DNA of 41,061 nucleotides from JBGTLA01 sp041744375 (GCA_041744375.1 JBGTLA010000017.1:1-41061); one strand, 5' to 3'; shown: positions 1 through 8,259, counted from the stretch's first letter. Program-made: numbers and translations. Notes: generated by a model from the sequence alone, not told the origin.

Positions 1-167
1 TGCCCGCCGACGTCGAGGTCGTGGCCTACTGCCGTGGCCGGTTCTGCGTGTTCGCCGACACCGCCGTCCGGGCCCTCACCGCACGCAACCGGCGGGCGCA
101 TCGGTTACAGGATGGGTTTCCCGAGTGGCGCCGAGCCGGACTGCCGGTCGCGGTGGTTGTCGAGTGA
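1..167 (+). CDS. Rhodanese domain C-terminus (partial; likely ArsR-rhodanese regulator)
   Basis: The 5' end lies outside the window; the visible 54 residues end at TGA 165-167. The sequence shows a rhodanese active-site loop, CRGRFCV, followed by the usual domain tail ending DGFPEWRRAGLPV. This loop form, with a second Cys six residues after the first, is known from proteins that join an N-terminal ArsR-type winged helix to a C-terminal rhodanese domain, so this is probably the sulfane-sulfur-sensing end of such a repressor. It lies 11 bp before the MBL-rhodanese gene and would be the first visible member of the same operon. The N-terminal domain cannot be seen, so a stand-alone rhodanese remains possible. 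Confidence 0.75.
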   Translation, partial: PADVEVVAYCRGRFCVFADTAVRALTARNRRAHRLQDGFPEWRRAGLPVAVVVE

Positions 168-178
168 AGGAGATAGTG

Positions 179-1570
179 ATGTCCGAAGACGTGACGATGC
201 CGACCCAGCCCGTCGGTGACGGCGTCCCGATCCTGGCGGTGACTGACGAGGGTTTGGGCAACACCTCCTGGGTTCTGGCCGTTGGCGGCGACGCCGTGGT
301 CGTCGATCCCGAACGAGACCCCACCCCCTACCAGCTCGCCGCTGAGCGCCTTGAGGCACAGATCACGTTGGCGGCGGAGACTCATCTGCACGCCGATTTC
401 GTGACCGGCAGCCCCGAGCTCGCAGCCGCCGGAGCCAAGGTCGTTGCTTCGTCGGCTGGCGAGGTGGCCTGGCCACACCAGCCGTTGGCCGATGGAGACG
501 AGATCGACCTCGGCAGCTGGAAACTGCGAGTCCTGGCCACCCCCGGCCACACTCCCGAGCACGTGGCATACCTGGCCGTCGAAGACGGCACCCCGCGTGC
601 GGTGTTCACCGGCGGGTCGCTGATGGTCGGCTCCGTCGCCCGCACCGACCTGATCGACCCCGAAGACACCGAAGCGTTGACCCGAGCCCTGTGGCAGGCT
701 ATCAACCACCGCCTCCTGACCCTGCCCGACGACGTGCTGGTGCTGCCCACCCACGGCGCCGGGTCGTTCTGCGCCGCCTCCGGTGGCGGCTCGCGCTGGA
801 CGACGATCGGCCAGGAGCGCGCATCCAACCCGCTCCTCCAGGCCGAGGACGAGGACGACTTCGTTCGCCGGGTGATCGCCGGGTTCGGCACCTACCCGCC
901 GTACTTCCTTCGCCTCCGAGACGTCAACCGCCGGGGACCCCACGTCTACGGCACCTTCCCCACCCTCGTGCCGCTCGACGCCAAGCGCGTCGAGGAACTC
1001 AGCGAGCAAGGTGCGATGGTCGTCGACGTGCGACGGGTGTCCGACTACGCCGCCGGCCACATTCCCGGGTCGCTGGCGAACACGCTGCGTCCCCAGTTCG
1101 CGTCCTGGCTCGGCTGGCTGGTGGAGGACCCGTCAACGCCACTGGCGTTCGTGACCGACCACCACACCGACCATCGCGAGCTGGTACGACAGTGCTTGAA
1201 CATCGGCTACGAGCACCTGGCGGGCGGAATCGACATCGACACGTGGACCGGCGCCGGCCAACCGACGACCTCCTCGCCGCTCCTGGGCGCAGAGGAGATG
1301 GAAGGACACCTGGTTCTCGACGTGCGACAAACGACCGAGTTCCAGGCCGGCCACGTCCCGAAGGCCACCCATCTCGAGCTCGGCACCCTCCGCGAACACA
1401 CCGGCCAGCTCGGCGACGGACCGGCCGTGGCGATGTGCGGCCATGGTGAACGGGCGGCCACCGCGGTCAGCGTGCTGGAAGCCGCCGGACGACCCGGAGT
1501 CGCGATCCTCGACGGCGGACCCGGCGACTGGTCCGCCACCACCGGTGAATCACTCGAGCAAATCAGGTGA
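179..1570 (+). CDS. MBL-fold hydrolase with two rhodanese domains (persulfide dioxygenase-like)
   Basis: 463 aa. The start at ATG 179 is chosen for the AAGGAG Shine-Dalgarno at 167-172. The N-terminal metallo-beta-lactamase fold carries the HLHADF motif (about residues 69-74), GHTPEH (about 123-128), Asp near 157 and His near 192, the metal ligands of the glyoxalase II/persulfide dioxygenase branch. Two rhodanese domains follow from about residue 285. The first (VDVRRVSDYAAGHIPGS) has VTDHH where a catalytic Cys is expected and looks inactive. The second (LDVRQTTEFQAGHVPKA) has a MCGHGERA loop with the Cys. By family, it would oxidise or shuttle glutathione- or mycothiol-type persulfides. It is coupled to the MFS gene by a GTGA overlap. 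Confidence 0.88.
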   Translation: MSEDVTMPTQPVGDGVPILAVTDEGLGNTSWVLAVGGDAVVVDPERDPTPYQLAAERLEAQITLAAETHLHADFVTGSPELAAAGAKVVASSAGEVAWPHQPLADGDEIDLGSWKLRVLATPGHTPEHVAYLAVEDGTPRAVFTGGSLMVGSVARTDLIDPEDTEALTRALWQAINHRLLTLPDDVLVLPTHGAGSFCAASGGGSRWTTIGQERASNPLLQAEDEDDFVRRVIAGFGTYPPYFLRLRDVNRRGPHVYGTFPTLVPLDAKRVEELSEQGAMVVDVRRVSDYAAGHIPGSLANTLRPQFASWLGWLVEDPSTPLAFVTDHHTDHRELVRQCLNIGYEHLAGGIDIDTWTGAGQPTTSSPLLGAEEMEGHLVLDVRQTTEFQAGHVPKATHLELGTLREHTGQLGDGPAVAMCGHGERAATAVSVLEAAGRPGVAILDGGPGDWSATTGESLEQIR

Positions 1571-2877
1571 CCACCCCGCCCCCCACCAACCCCGACGCCG
1601 ATTACACGACGACTCCTCCAACGCGAGTGCGGCTCGGGTTGCGAGAGAACCTGCCTCAGTTTGCGCTGTTGGTGCTGATCAACGCGCTGGTCGGGGCCAC
1701 AGTGGGCCAGGAGCGCACCGTGCTGCCGTTGCTCGCCGAAGACGTGTTCGGGCTCGAAGCATTCTCGGCGATGCTGTCGTTCATCGCGGTGTTCGGCGTC
1801 GCAAAAGCGGTCACCAACCTGTTCGCCGGAACTCTCGGCGACCGGTTCGGTCGCAAACCCGTGCTCGTGGTGGGCTGGCTCTTCGCTCTCCCGGTGCCGC
1901 TGCTGCTCATGTGGGCGCCGACGTGGGGATGGGTCCTGTTCGCCAACGCCCTGCTCGGCATCAACCAGGGCCTGACGTGGTCCCTGACCGTGATCATGAA
2001 GATCGACCTAGCCGGACCGGCACGCCGGGGCCTGGCCATGGGCCTCAACGAAGGCGCCGGATACGGTGCCGTCGCCCTCGCTGCATGGGTCACCGGCTGG
2101 ATCGCCTCCGAGTACGGCCTGCGCCCCGAGCCGTTCTACTTCGGCGCCGTACTCGCCATCGTCGGCCTCGGCCTGTCCGCCCTGTTCGTCCGAGAGACCG
2201 CCGACCACGTCGCCCACGAGGCCGCCAACTACCAGACCCGCGACGGCCAGCCCGGCGACGATCTCTCCATCACCCAGGTGCTCGCTCTGTCCACCTGGCG
2301 GAACCGGACCCTGTCCGCCACCAGCCAGGCCGGCCTCGTGAACAACCTCAACGAAGGCATGGCGTGGGGCCTGTTCCCGCTGTTCTTCGCTGCTGGCGCC
2401 CTGTCGGTCGGCCGCATCGGCGTGGTCATCGCCATCGCCCCCGCCGTGTGGGGCATCGGCCAGCTCTTCACCGGCGCCCTGTCCGACAAGGTCGGCCGCA
2501 AGTGGTTGATCGCCGGTGGCCAGTGGACCGAAGCCGCTGGACTGCTCATCATCGCCCTCGGTGAAGGGTTCTGGGTCTGGGCGGCCGGCAGCGCCATTTT
2601 CGGCGCTGGCACCGCCATGGCCTACCCCACGCTCATCGCCGCCATTGGAGACATCGCCCACCCCATCTGGCGGGCTCGAGCCGTCGGCGTCTACCGCCTG
2701 TGGCGGGATCTCGGCTTCGCTGTCGGTGCCGTCCTCTCCGGAGTCCTGGCGGATGCCGGCGGCATCCGCTTCGCCATCATCGTCATCGCCGCAATCACCG
2801 CCGCCAGCGGCGTCGACGTTGCCATCCGCATGCGCGAGACCCTCCATCGACCACCTCTACCGGCCACAGGGACATGA
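1567..2877 (+). CDS. MFS transporter
   Basis: 436 aa, GTG start at 1567 overlapping the preceding TGA (GTGA), which implies translational coupling. About twelve hydrophobic segments are visible. The loop 2-3 signature of the major facilitator superfamily appears as GTLGDRFGRKP, and a matching loop 8-9 motif as GALSDKVGRKW in the second half. It therefore has the usual two six-helix bundles and sits in the cytoplasmic membrane. The substrate is unknown; its place between a persulfide-type hydrolase and a PIG-L deacetylase suggests export of a small thiol, sulfur compound or metalloid. It ends in an ATGA overlap with the next gene. Confidence 0.9.
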   Translation: MTTPPPTNPDADYTTTPPTRVRLGLRENLPQFALLVLINALVGATVGQERTVLPLLAEDVFGLEAFSAMLSFIAVFGVAKAVTNLFAGTLGDRFGRKPVLVVGWLFALPVPLLLMWAPTWGWVLFANALLGINQGLTWSLTVIMKIDLAGPARRGLAMGLNEGAGYGAVALAAWVTGWIASEYGLRPEPFYFGAVLAIVGLGLSALFVRETADHVAHEAANYQTRDGQPGDDLSITQVLALSTWRNRTLSATSQAGLVNNLNEGMAWGLFPLFFAAGALSVGRIGVVIAIAPAVWGIGQLFTGALSDKVGRKWLIAGGQWTEAAGLLIIALGEGFWVWAAGSAIFGAGTAMAYPTLIAAIGDIAHPIWRARAVGVYRLWRDLGFAVGAVLSGVLADAGGIRFAIIVIAAITAASGVDVAIRMRETLHRPPLPATGT

Positions 2878-3572
2878 CCGACGTCCTTCCCGCCCACCGC
2901 AGCGTGCTGACCGTGTGCGCCCACCCCGACGATGAGTCCTTCGGCCTGGGCGCCACCATCGACGCTTTCGGGCGCACCGGCAGCGACGTGAGCGCCCTCT
3001 GTTTCACCCACGGTGAAACCACGACCCTGGGTGTAACTGCCGGTGCCGATATGGCAGCCATCCGGGCGATCGAACTCAGCGCCGCCTCCGACATGCTCGG
3101 GATCGGCCATGTCGAACTGCGCGGCTATCCGGACGGCGCCCTCACAATGATCCCCGTCGAGGACCTCGCCGCACACGTCCGTACGACCGCGGTGGCGACA
3201 GCCGCAGACCTGCTGCTCGTTTTCGACGCCGATGGCATCACCGGTCACACCGACCATCGACAGGCGACTGCCGCCGCTCTCACGGCTGCACCAGACCTGG
3301 CATTGCCCGTGCTGGCATGGACGCTCCCATCCGAGGTGGCCGAGCAACTGAACGACGAGTTCGGCACCCATTTCATCGGCCGCGAGGACCCCGACCTCAC
3401 GATCGAAGTGGACCGCACACGCCAACTAAGAGCCATCCGACAACACCGCAGCCAATCCCTCGACAACCCGGTGCTGTGGCGCCGCCTCGAGCTGCTCGGC
3501 AACACTGAACACCTGCATCAGCTGCGCTCTGACCCAACGACGTTCCCATCGATCGGGAGGAACGAACTCTGA
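2874..3572 (+). CDS. PIG-L family deacetylase (LmbE-like)
   Basis: 232 aa. ATG 2874 overlaps the MFS stop as ATGA, fixing the start. The zinc-binding signature AHPDDE is at about residues 17-22 and the second ligand motif is GHTDH at about 123-127. The family (LmbE/PIG-L, including MshB and Mca of mycothiol metabolism) hydrolyses N-acetyl groups of N-acetylglucosaminyl compounds or mercapturic-acid-like amides. As the last gene of a sulfur-handling operon, a Mca-like role in thiol conjugate turnover is plausible but not shown. The protein is shorter than MshB or Mca (about 290-300 aa) and looks complete. Confidence 0.88.
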   Translation: MTDVLPAHRSVLTVCAHPDDESFGLGATIDAFGRTGSDVSALCFTHGETTTLGVTAGADMAAIRAIELSAASDMLGIGHVELRGYPDGALTMIPVEDLAAHVRTTAVATAADLLLVFDADGITGHTDHRQATAAALTAAPDLALPVLAWTLPSEVAEQLNDEFGTHFIGREDPDLTIEVDRTRQLRAIRQHRSQSLDNPVLWRRLELLGNTEHLHQLRSDPTTFPSIGRNEL

Positions 3573-4277
3573 ACCCGCGCAGCATCATCAACGGATACGC
3601 CGGTCCCGGCCGCGGCGGCAAGTGTTAGCGCTCCTCGTCACCTCGATCGGTCTTGACGACATCGGTCGCCGTGGCAAGCTCAGCGCGTCCACGTATCGCA
3701 ACTTCGCATCGGCAGCGGTTACCTCGTTGAAATGAACCGCCTAACAGTTGTGACGAAGCCCGCTGTGACAATCCGGGGGTGGCGTTGGAATCGAAATCCG
3801 AGGAACGTCGACAGGAAGTGATGCGCTACGTCGATTGCTCGGTCTTGCTGGTCGTCAGACACATGGGCGACGAGTGCGCCATCGGTCAGCCAGAACGCGT
3901 CGGCCATGAAGACCCTCGTGGTGCTGGCGGTGAACCTCTGGAGATTGCACCACGGCTCGGTGCCCTGCACGGTCACGGATGCATTGACATCCGAACCCAT
4001 TCAGCGGGGGACAAGGTCGGACTTGATACACCGGGGCCATTCCAGTCAGCGGCGGTGAGCATTCCAGAAAGGCCCGATCGATGGGTCTGATTTGCCGCGT
4101 CTGGACCAATGATTTCGGGCTTTCCTTGCAGCACCGTTGGAGTGGTGGGAGCAACGCGGCAGAGCTCTTGGACGAGCGAATGGTCGATGTCCGCACGACG
4201 TTGAGATTGGGGGTTCGGCAGGGGTTCGACGAGGTCTTCGAGCAGGCAGCGTGCGGTGACGCACGGCCAGCGGTCCG
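3573..4277. other. About 700 bp without a recognisable gene
   Basis: Right after the deacetylase stop there are only short open frames, including a 37-codon frame from GTG 3623 ending TGA 3735. On the minus strand an open frame of 93 codons (3719-4000) and one of 102 codons (3973-4281) overlap each other. None has a recognisable motif or a convincing ribosome-binding site. The stretch looks like decayed coding DNA between the sulfur operon and the integration debris that follows. Confidence 0.4.
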
Positions 4278-4499
4278 TCACAGCTCGGGAGCTGGCGGGA
4301 GGCCCATCTCCTCGAGGTCGGCATCGGAGAGACCGAAATGACGTGAGGCGAACAGAGAAGTGAGAGCGGGATGCTTCGAGTCGGCCATCGTCGACACCTG
4401 GGCAGCGATGCGCTGGAACTCTGCGGTAGCTTCAGGATCACGCTCCACACGAGCTCGTGGCTGTACGACTTCTGGGAGAACACGTTGAACTGTGGTCAT
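4278..4499 (-). CDS. Small hypothetical protein, 73 aa
   Basis: Read from ATG at 4499 to the stop at 4278. The sequence starts MTTVQRVLPEVVQPRA and ends EEMGLPPAPEL; it is charged, probably helical, with no membrane segment and no known motif. Amino-acid composition is that of a real protein rather than a shadow frame. No strong Shine-Dalgarno is visible. The frame stays open upstream into a recombinase remnant (to 4868), which is probably incidental. Function unknown. Confidence 0.4.
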   Translation of the reverse strand: MTTVQRVLPEVVQPRARVERDPEATAEFQRIAAQVSTMADSKHPALTSLFASRHFGLSDADLEEMGLPPAPEL

Positions 4500-4601
4500 G
4501 GGGCGCTCTGCTCGTTCGACATCAGGTGACCAGTGTGGCAGGCATACACACCTACCGTCCGCTGGAACTTGCCCGACGCCTGGGTTTCCCGAGGCTCGCC
4601 G

Positions 4602-4626
4602 GGGTGACACAGCGGCTGTGTCACCC
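4602..4626. promoter_or_regulatory. Perfect 25-bp palindrome upstream of the signal-peptide gene start
   Basis: Two 12-base arms, GGGTGACACAGC (4602-4613) and its exact reverse complement (4615-4626), are separated by one G. It lies 25 bp before GTG 4651 of the cut-off secreted protein, and a TAGGGT (4637-4642) that could be a -10 element sits between them. This position fits an operator overlapping a -35 region. It could instead be a hairpin terminator for the minus-strand recombinase remnant, but no T-run follows on either strand. Confidence 0.55.
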
Positions 4627-4650
4627 AAGAACCGCGTAGGGTTGAGGAGC

Positions 4651-4755
4651 GTGACTTCGCTCCGGCGCCGATTCTTCACCACCATCGTGGCTGTGGTGCT
4701 CATCTTCTCGACTCTGGGTGTGGCCGTGGGGGTGTCGGCGAGCTCCTCGACCTCA
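4651..4755 (+). pseudogene. Truncated secreted protein (signal peptide only)
   Basis: GTG 4651 follows GAGGAG at 4644-4649. The translation MTSLRRRFFTTIVAVVLIFS continues with TLGVAVGVSAS: a textbook signal peptide with a basic n-region, a hydrophobic core and a small-residue cleavage region. Homology to the secreted body is then lost, because from about 4735-4755 the DNA is antisense recombinase sequence. The open frame drifts on to 4878 with shadow-like composition. I read it as the 5' end of a gene cut by insertion or deletion. Confidence 0.5.
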
Positions 4756-4936
4756 CCGGGCGAGAGGAAACGCCGCTCGGGGGTTTCGATTCTGGGGAGC
4801 TTGACTTCCCGGCACGGGGAACGGGTGATGATTCCGTCTGTGACGGCGACTCGGAAGGCACGGGACACGATCTGGTAGGCCTTGCTGATCGTTGCCGGCG
4901 CGTAGCCGCGTTGCTCGAAAACGGCGACCCAGACGA
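4735..4936 (-). pseudogene. Tyrosine recombinase (integrase) fragment
   Basis: On the minus strand, reading from about 4936, the translation includes GYAPATISKAYQIVSRAF, AVTDGIITRSPCREVKLPRI and ETPERRFLSPGEVEELAD. This is the end of the core-binding domain plus the linker and the first helix of the catalytic domain of a phage-type integrase (usually followed by a box with the first catalytic Arg, absent here). Both ends are missing. The upstream end joins directly onto a broken BTAD regulator, the downstream end runs into the signal-peptide gene. It is a relic of an integrated element. Confidence 0.65.
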
Positions 4937-5762
4937 CACCGTGCCCTGTTCGACGATGACGTCGCCCGGACCGAACTCGAGGTACTCGATCTCGGGGTCC
5001 GTGACGAACGGCGAAGGACGGACATCGGCGAGAACCGGGTCGTGAAGCAGGATCCGCTCTTCGAGATCGACGGGCTCGGGCGACGGTTCGAGACCCAAGT
5101 TCTCGCCCAAACGGCGCCTAAGATCCCGGAACGCCTCAGTCTGTTGGCCCGACCGGTAGAGGGCGAGCATCAGGAGCTCCCACAGTCGCTTGCGATACGG
5201 GAACGCCTCGACCAGGCCGAAGAGCTCGCCGACGACCACGTCGTGTTCTCCCGCTGCCAGCATGGCATCCATCAACCGCTCGACCGCCGCCACCCGTTCC
5301 TCGTCGAGTTGACGGGCAGCCTGCTCGGCGAACTCGAACTCCCTGAGATTGGCCAGCACAGGGCCTCGCCATTGAGCGAGAGCCTGGCGGAACCGCTCGC
5401 ACCCCTCGTCGGGATGCCCCCAATGTCACGAGTTGTTGGCCACGAGTGACCAGACTGCGGAAACGATTGATGTCCGAGTTGCCCCACCGGGATGTCGAGG
5501 GTGTATCCCCCTGGCTTGGTGGCGATCGCGTCCTCACCGATTGCACTGCGCAGGCGGCTCATGGACATGTGGAGGGCCGCATCCGGCCTGGAGGCACCAT
5601 CGCCTTCTCCGAGAGCCTTGACGATGACGCCGGTCGAAACCATCGCCGGTGATTTAATCGCCAGCAGAGCCAGCAGTCCGCGCTGGCGGGTACCCGAGAT
5701 CTTGATCGGGGCGCCCTGATCATTCAACACTTGAGCGGCCCCAGCAGGCGGAGATCTGCCAC
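4937..5762 (-). pseudogene. BTAD-family transcriptional activator, multiply frameshifted and truncated
   Basis: Starting at a GTG at 5762 the frames give DLRLLGPLK, then after a shift VLNDQGAPIKISGTRQRG (the N-terminal winged-helix domain of SARP/BTAD regulators), GGYTLDIPVGQ, then SDINRFRSLVTRGQQLV in a second frame and DEGCERFRQALAQWRG with the BTAD helices (WELLMLALYRSGQQTEAF) in a third. That is at least three frameshifts, near 5735, 5480 and 5420. The 3' part begins a cyclic-nucleotide-binding fold (FGPGDVIVEQG) and is then cut off by the integrase fragment. Ancestrally it would have been a BTAD-cNMP sensor regulator. The intact giant gene at 20.8-26.5 kb carries the same two N-terminal domains. 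Confidence 0.75.
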
Positions 5763-5951
5763 GACCGCAACCCTATCCGCCGTCTTTCCGTGCGGACGGG
5801 AAACGCCGAGTTCCGTTTGACCGTTCTATCGCCCCCCGCTCACATCTCACCAACAGATGGGCGGCCGGTAGTCAACGCTCCGATGTCACCGGAGCTGAAT
5901 CTCACCCGTTGTCACCCGACGAGCGCAATGGTTCGTCGGTAGGGGTGAGCA

Positions 5952-6554
5952 ATGGAAAGGACATTCATGACTGCTCGACGTGCGGCGGTGCTCGCTGCTG
6001 CCTCCGGCCCTGCGGCGGCATTCGTCGGCGACCTGTTTCTCGGCCCCATCGGGGCGCTGGCGATCGTCGGCGGCGGGTTGGCGATCGGATGGAAGTACGT
6101 TCCGGATTTCTGGCGCACCCTATTCCGGGCGGCGATCGCCGGCGGGCTCGCCGGTGTCTTGGTCTTGGGACCCGGTTACCGGCTGGCGATGAGAATCGTG
6201 GCGATCCTCGACGAATCCACAACACCCGAGTTCACGATCGGGGGGACGATGTTTCTCATCGTGGGGATCGGGGCGATGTTCGGCGGGATCACCACCACGT
6301 GGGTGACACTGATCACGAGGACATACGCGGCCCGAAGGGCGGTCGCCGTCACCGTGCTGACCGTTGTGGTGATCGGCACCCTGTTCGTCGACTCCGAGGT
6401 CTTCCGGGAGCTGACCGAGCTGGGTCTGGGGCCGGTCTTGAACGTGCCGATGTTCCTCGGAGTGACGGTCGGATGGGCCTGGCTCGCCGATCGCTGGGCA
6501 CGCCCGCTGGGGGAACCGATTTCAGCCGACGCGGATCTGGTCTCGGTGCCATGA
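5952..6554 (+). CDS. Multi-pass membrane protein of unknown function
   Basis: 200 aa from ATG 5952; ATG 5967 is an equally good start, with AAAGGA five bases before it. About six hydrophobic stretches are visible (AAVLAAASGPAAAFVGDLF, ALAIVGGGLAIGW, AGVLVLGPGYRLA, MFLIVGIGAMFGGI, VAVTVLTVVVIGTLF, VPMFLGVTVGWAWL). No catalytic motif is recognised. It begins a co-directional set with the two membrane proteins and the ECF sigma factor downstream (37-bp gap to the next gene), so it may belong to the same envelope-signalling operon. Confidence 0.7.
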   Translation: MERTFMTARRAAVLAAASGPAAAFVGDLFLGPIGALAIVGGGLAIGWKYVPDFWRTLFRAAIAGGLAGVLVLGPGYRLAMRIVAILDESTTPEFTIGGTMFLIVGIGAMFGGITTTWVTLITRTYAARRAVAVTVLTVVVIGTLFVDSEVFRELTELGLGPVLNVPMFLGVTVGWAWLADRWARPLGEPISADADLVSVP

Positions 6555-6590
6555 TGCTCTCGAGGTGATCGAGGTGGTCGAGGTGACACG

Positions 6591-6980
6591 GTGAGCTGGT
6601 GGGCCGTCGAGATCGTCACCAACCTCGTCCTGTTGGCGATCGTCTTCGGGCTCGGGCCGCTGATCAAACGCTTCGGCCGTGCGTACGCCGGAGACATCTT
6701 TCGCGCCAACCCGAGGACCGGCAAGAGCTACCTGGTGATGATGGACGTCGCCTACTACCTGATCTTCACGGCCTACATCATGTTCACCGTGGCAATCGAA
6801 CAGAGGCCCGAATGGCGAAACGCATCCGTCGGCACCCAAGTGGAGGCCGAGCTGATCCGGGTCGGCGGGATGCTGCTGTTGATGGGCATCCTCCACGGTT
6901 TCAATGTCCTCAGCCTTCCGCTCGTCGGACGCCTGCTCGGATTGACCCGCCAGCTCGAGACCGACACGCCAGCGACCTGA
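6591..6980 (+). CDS. Membrane protein related to the anti-sigma-like protein downstream
   Basis: 129 aa, GTG start at 6591 with GAGGTG a few bases upstream. Three to four membrane segments are separated by a conserved loop: LIKRFGRAYAGDIFRANP, then TGKSYLVMMDVAYYLIF and GGMLLLMGILHGFNVLSLP. The same order of motifs (ISRFGQVYLSDVFRLDP, RLHDVAFHLVF, LLMGLLHAFTLMALP) is seen in the membrane part of the protein at 7528-8259, so the two are paralogues. It overlaps the sigma factor gene by TGATG. It is probably a co-regulator or partner in the sensing complex, which is inference. Confidence 0.72.
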   Translation: MSWWAVEIVTNLVLLAIVFGLGPLIKRFGRAYAGDIFRANPRTGKSYLVMMDVAYYLIFTAYIMFTVAIEQRPEWRNASVGTQVEAELIRVGGMLLLMGILHGFNVLSLPLVGRLLGLTRQLETDTPAT

Positions 6981-7531
6981 TGCTGAGCATCGAGCTGCTT
7001 GCAGCTCTCGATATCGCGGAAGGTGTCACCGGTGATCCCGAGCGCCGTCGGCTCGTGGTCGAACTCTTCGAGCGCGAGGCCACCTCGCTCGTCCGACTGG
7101 CACGGATCTTCACCGACGACAAGAACGCTGCGGAAGACCTGGTGCAGGAGGCATTCATCCGGCTGTATCGATCGGCCCACCGAATCGAAGACCGCGCCAA
7201 ATCGGCGGCGTACCTGCGTTCGATCGTCCTCAACCTCGCGAGGGATCACAATCGCCGCGGGCTTCTCTCACTGAGACACCTCCAATCGGCAGAGCTACCA
7301 GGTCACCCGGACCGCCCCGACGACACGGTAGTCCGAACCGAGAGCCAGGCCGAGGTGATCGACGCCCTGCTTTCGCTGTCACTGCGCCAGCGGGAATGCC
7401 TGGTCCTCCGCTTCTACTTCGAACTGAGCGAGCGCGAGATCGGATCGACCCTCGGCTTCTCGTCGAACTCGGTGAAGACCCATTGCCGGCGAGGCATGGC
7501 GTCGATGCGCGAACTGCTGGAGCCGGCATGA
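6980..7531 (+). CDS. ECF-type RNA polymerase sigma factor (sigma-70 family)
   Basis: 183 aa from ATG 6980, overlapping the previous stop (TGATG). Region 2 is FEREATSLVRLARIFTD with DLVQEAFIRLYRSAHRI, the core -10-binding and polymerase-binding helix pair. Region 4 is LSLRQRECLVLRFYFELSER followed by the helix-turn-helix IGSTLGFSSNSVKTHCRRGM. No region 3 lies between them, as in ECF sigmas. It should direct polymerase to promoters under control of the membrane protein encoded next, whose start overlaps its stop as ATGA. It probably autoregulates this operon, but I did not find a convincing repeated promoter motif. Confidence 0.88.
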   Translation: MLSIELLAALDIAEGVTGDPERRRLVVELFEREATSLVRLARIFTDDKNAAEDLVQEAFIRLYRSAHRIEDRAKSAAYLRSIVLNLARDHNRRGLLSLRHLQSAELPGHPDRPDDTVVRTESQAEVIDALLSLSLRQRECLVLRFYFELSEREIGSTLGFSSNSVKTHCRRGMASMRELLEPA

Positions 7532-8259
7532 GCGTAGAAGACCGCCTCGTCGACGCTCTGTCCGAGTTCGACCGGGTCGAGCCCGCGCCAGACCTTTTCG
7601 CCCGCGTCGAGGCAAGCGTCCAGCAGGACCGCCTGCACCGACGCCGTGTCCGGCGCTTCGCTGTCGCGGGCCTCGCAGCAACGATGGCCGTGGCCGCCTT
7701 TCTGTGGGTCTCGACGGATCGGGCAGAAGCCACGATCTCGGGATGGGCGGTGTTCGTCGCTCAGCTCGTAATCCTCACGACCGCCGTCATCGTGCTCGGC
7801 CGGATTATCTCGCGCTTCGGACAGGTCTACCTGTCCGACGTGTTTCGACTGGACCCCGGGACTGCAAGGAGTTTCCTCCGCCTGCACGACGTGGCGTTCC
7901 ACCTGGTCTTCGGTGGCTACGTGATCATCCTTTCATGGCACCGGCAGATGGCGGGGTCCGCCGACACCGGCGAAGCGATCCGGTTCCTCCTGGACCGCAT
8001 TGCAGGGCTCTTCCTGCTGATGGGGTTGCTGCATGCCTTCACCTTGATGGCCTTGCCGGTCATCGGTCTTGTCCACGGGACGATCGTTCGTGATCACGCC
8101 CGGACGGTTGCCGGCGAGGCCGCACCTCCGCCGGACCCCCAGGCCCTGCGGGCAGCCCGCATCGGTCGAATGATCGTCTGGATCATCGGCGGCATCGTTG
8201 TCGTTCAGGCCCTGGTGGGTCTCGGCCTGCTCGCCGGCCTAGGCCTTTCCGATTCCTGA
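7528..8259 (+). CDS. Anti-sigma factor-like membrane protein
   Basis: 243 aa. ATG 7528 overlaps the sigma stop (ATGA). The N-terminal 45 residues (DALSEFDRVEPAPDLFARVE, then a basic patch HRRRVRR) are cytoplasmic and resemble the N-termini of anti-sigma factors that lack a zinc motif. A membrane segment at about 46-62 is followed by a four-segment domain homologous to the protein at 6591-6980, and a last segment near the C-terminus (IIGGIVVVQALVGLGLLAGL). Gene order sigma then membrane protein with overlapping codons is the usual sign of a sigma/anti-sigma pair. Binding to the sigma factor is inferred, not seen. Confidence 0.72.
   Translation: MSVEDRLVDALSEFDRVEPAPDLFARVEASVQQDRLHRRRVRRFAVAGLAATMAVAAFLWVSTDRAEATISGWAVFVAQLVILTTAVIVLGRIISRFGQVYLSDVFRLDPGTARSFLRLHDVAFHLVFGGYVIILSWHRQMAGSADTGEAIRFLLDRIAGLFLLMGLLHAFTLMALPVIGLVHGTIVRDHARTVAGEAAPPPDPQALRAARIGRMIVWIIGGIVVVQALVGLGLLAGLGLSDS

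Noticed and set aside
26..1060. Long minus-strand open frame antisense to the MBL-rhodanese gene
   Set aside because: Shadow of a high-GC coding gene; no motifs, composition of an antisense frame.
2008..2847. Minus-strand open frame antisense to the MFS gene
   Set aside because: Very rich in Gly, Ala, Asp and Glu as expected for the complement of a membrane protein; no family.
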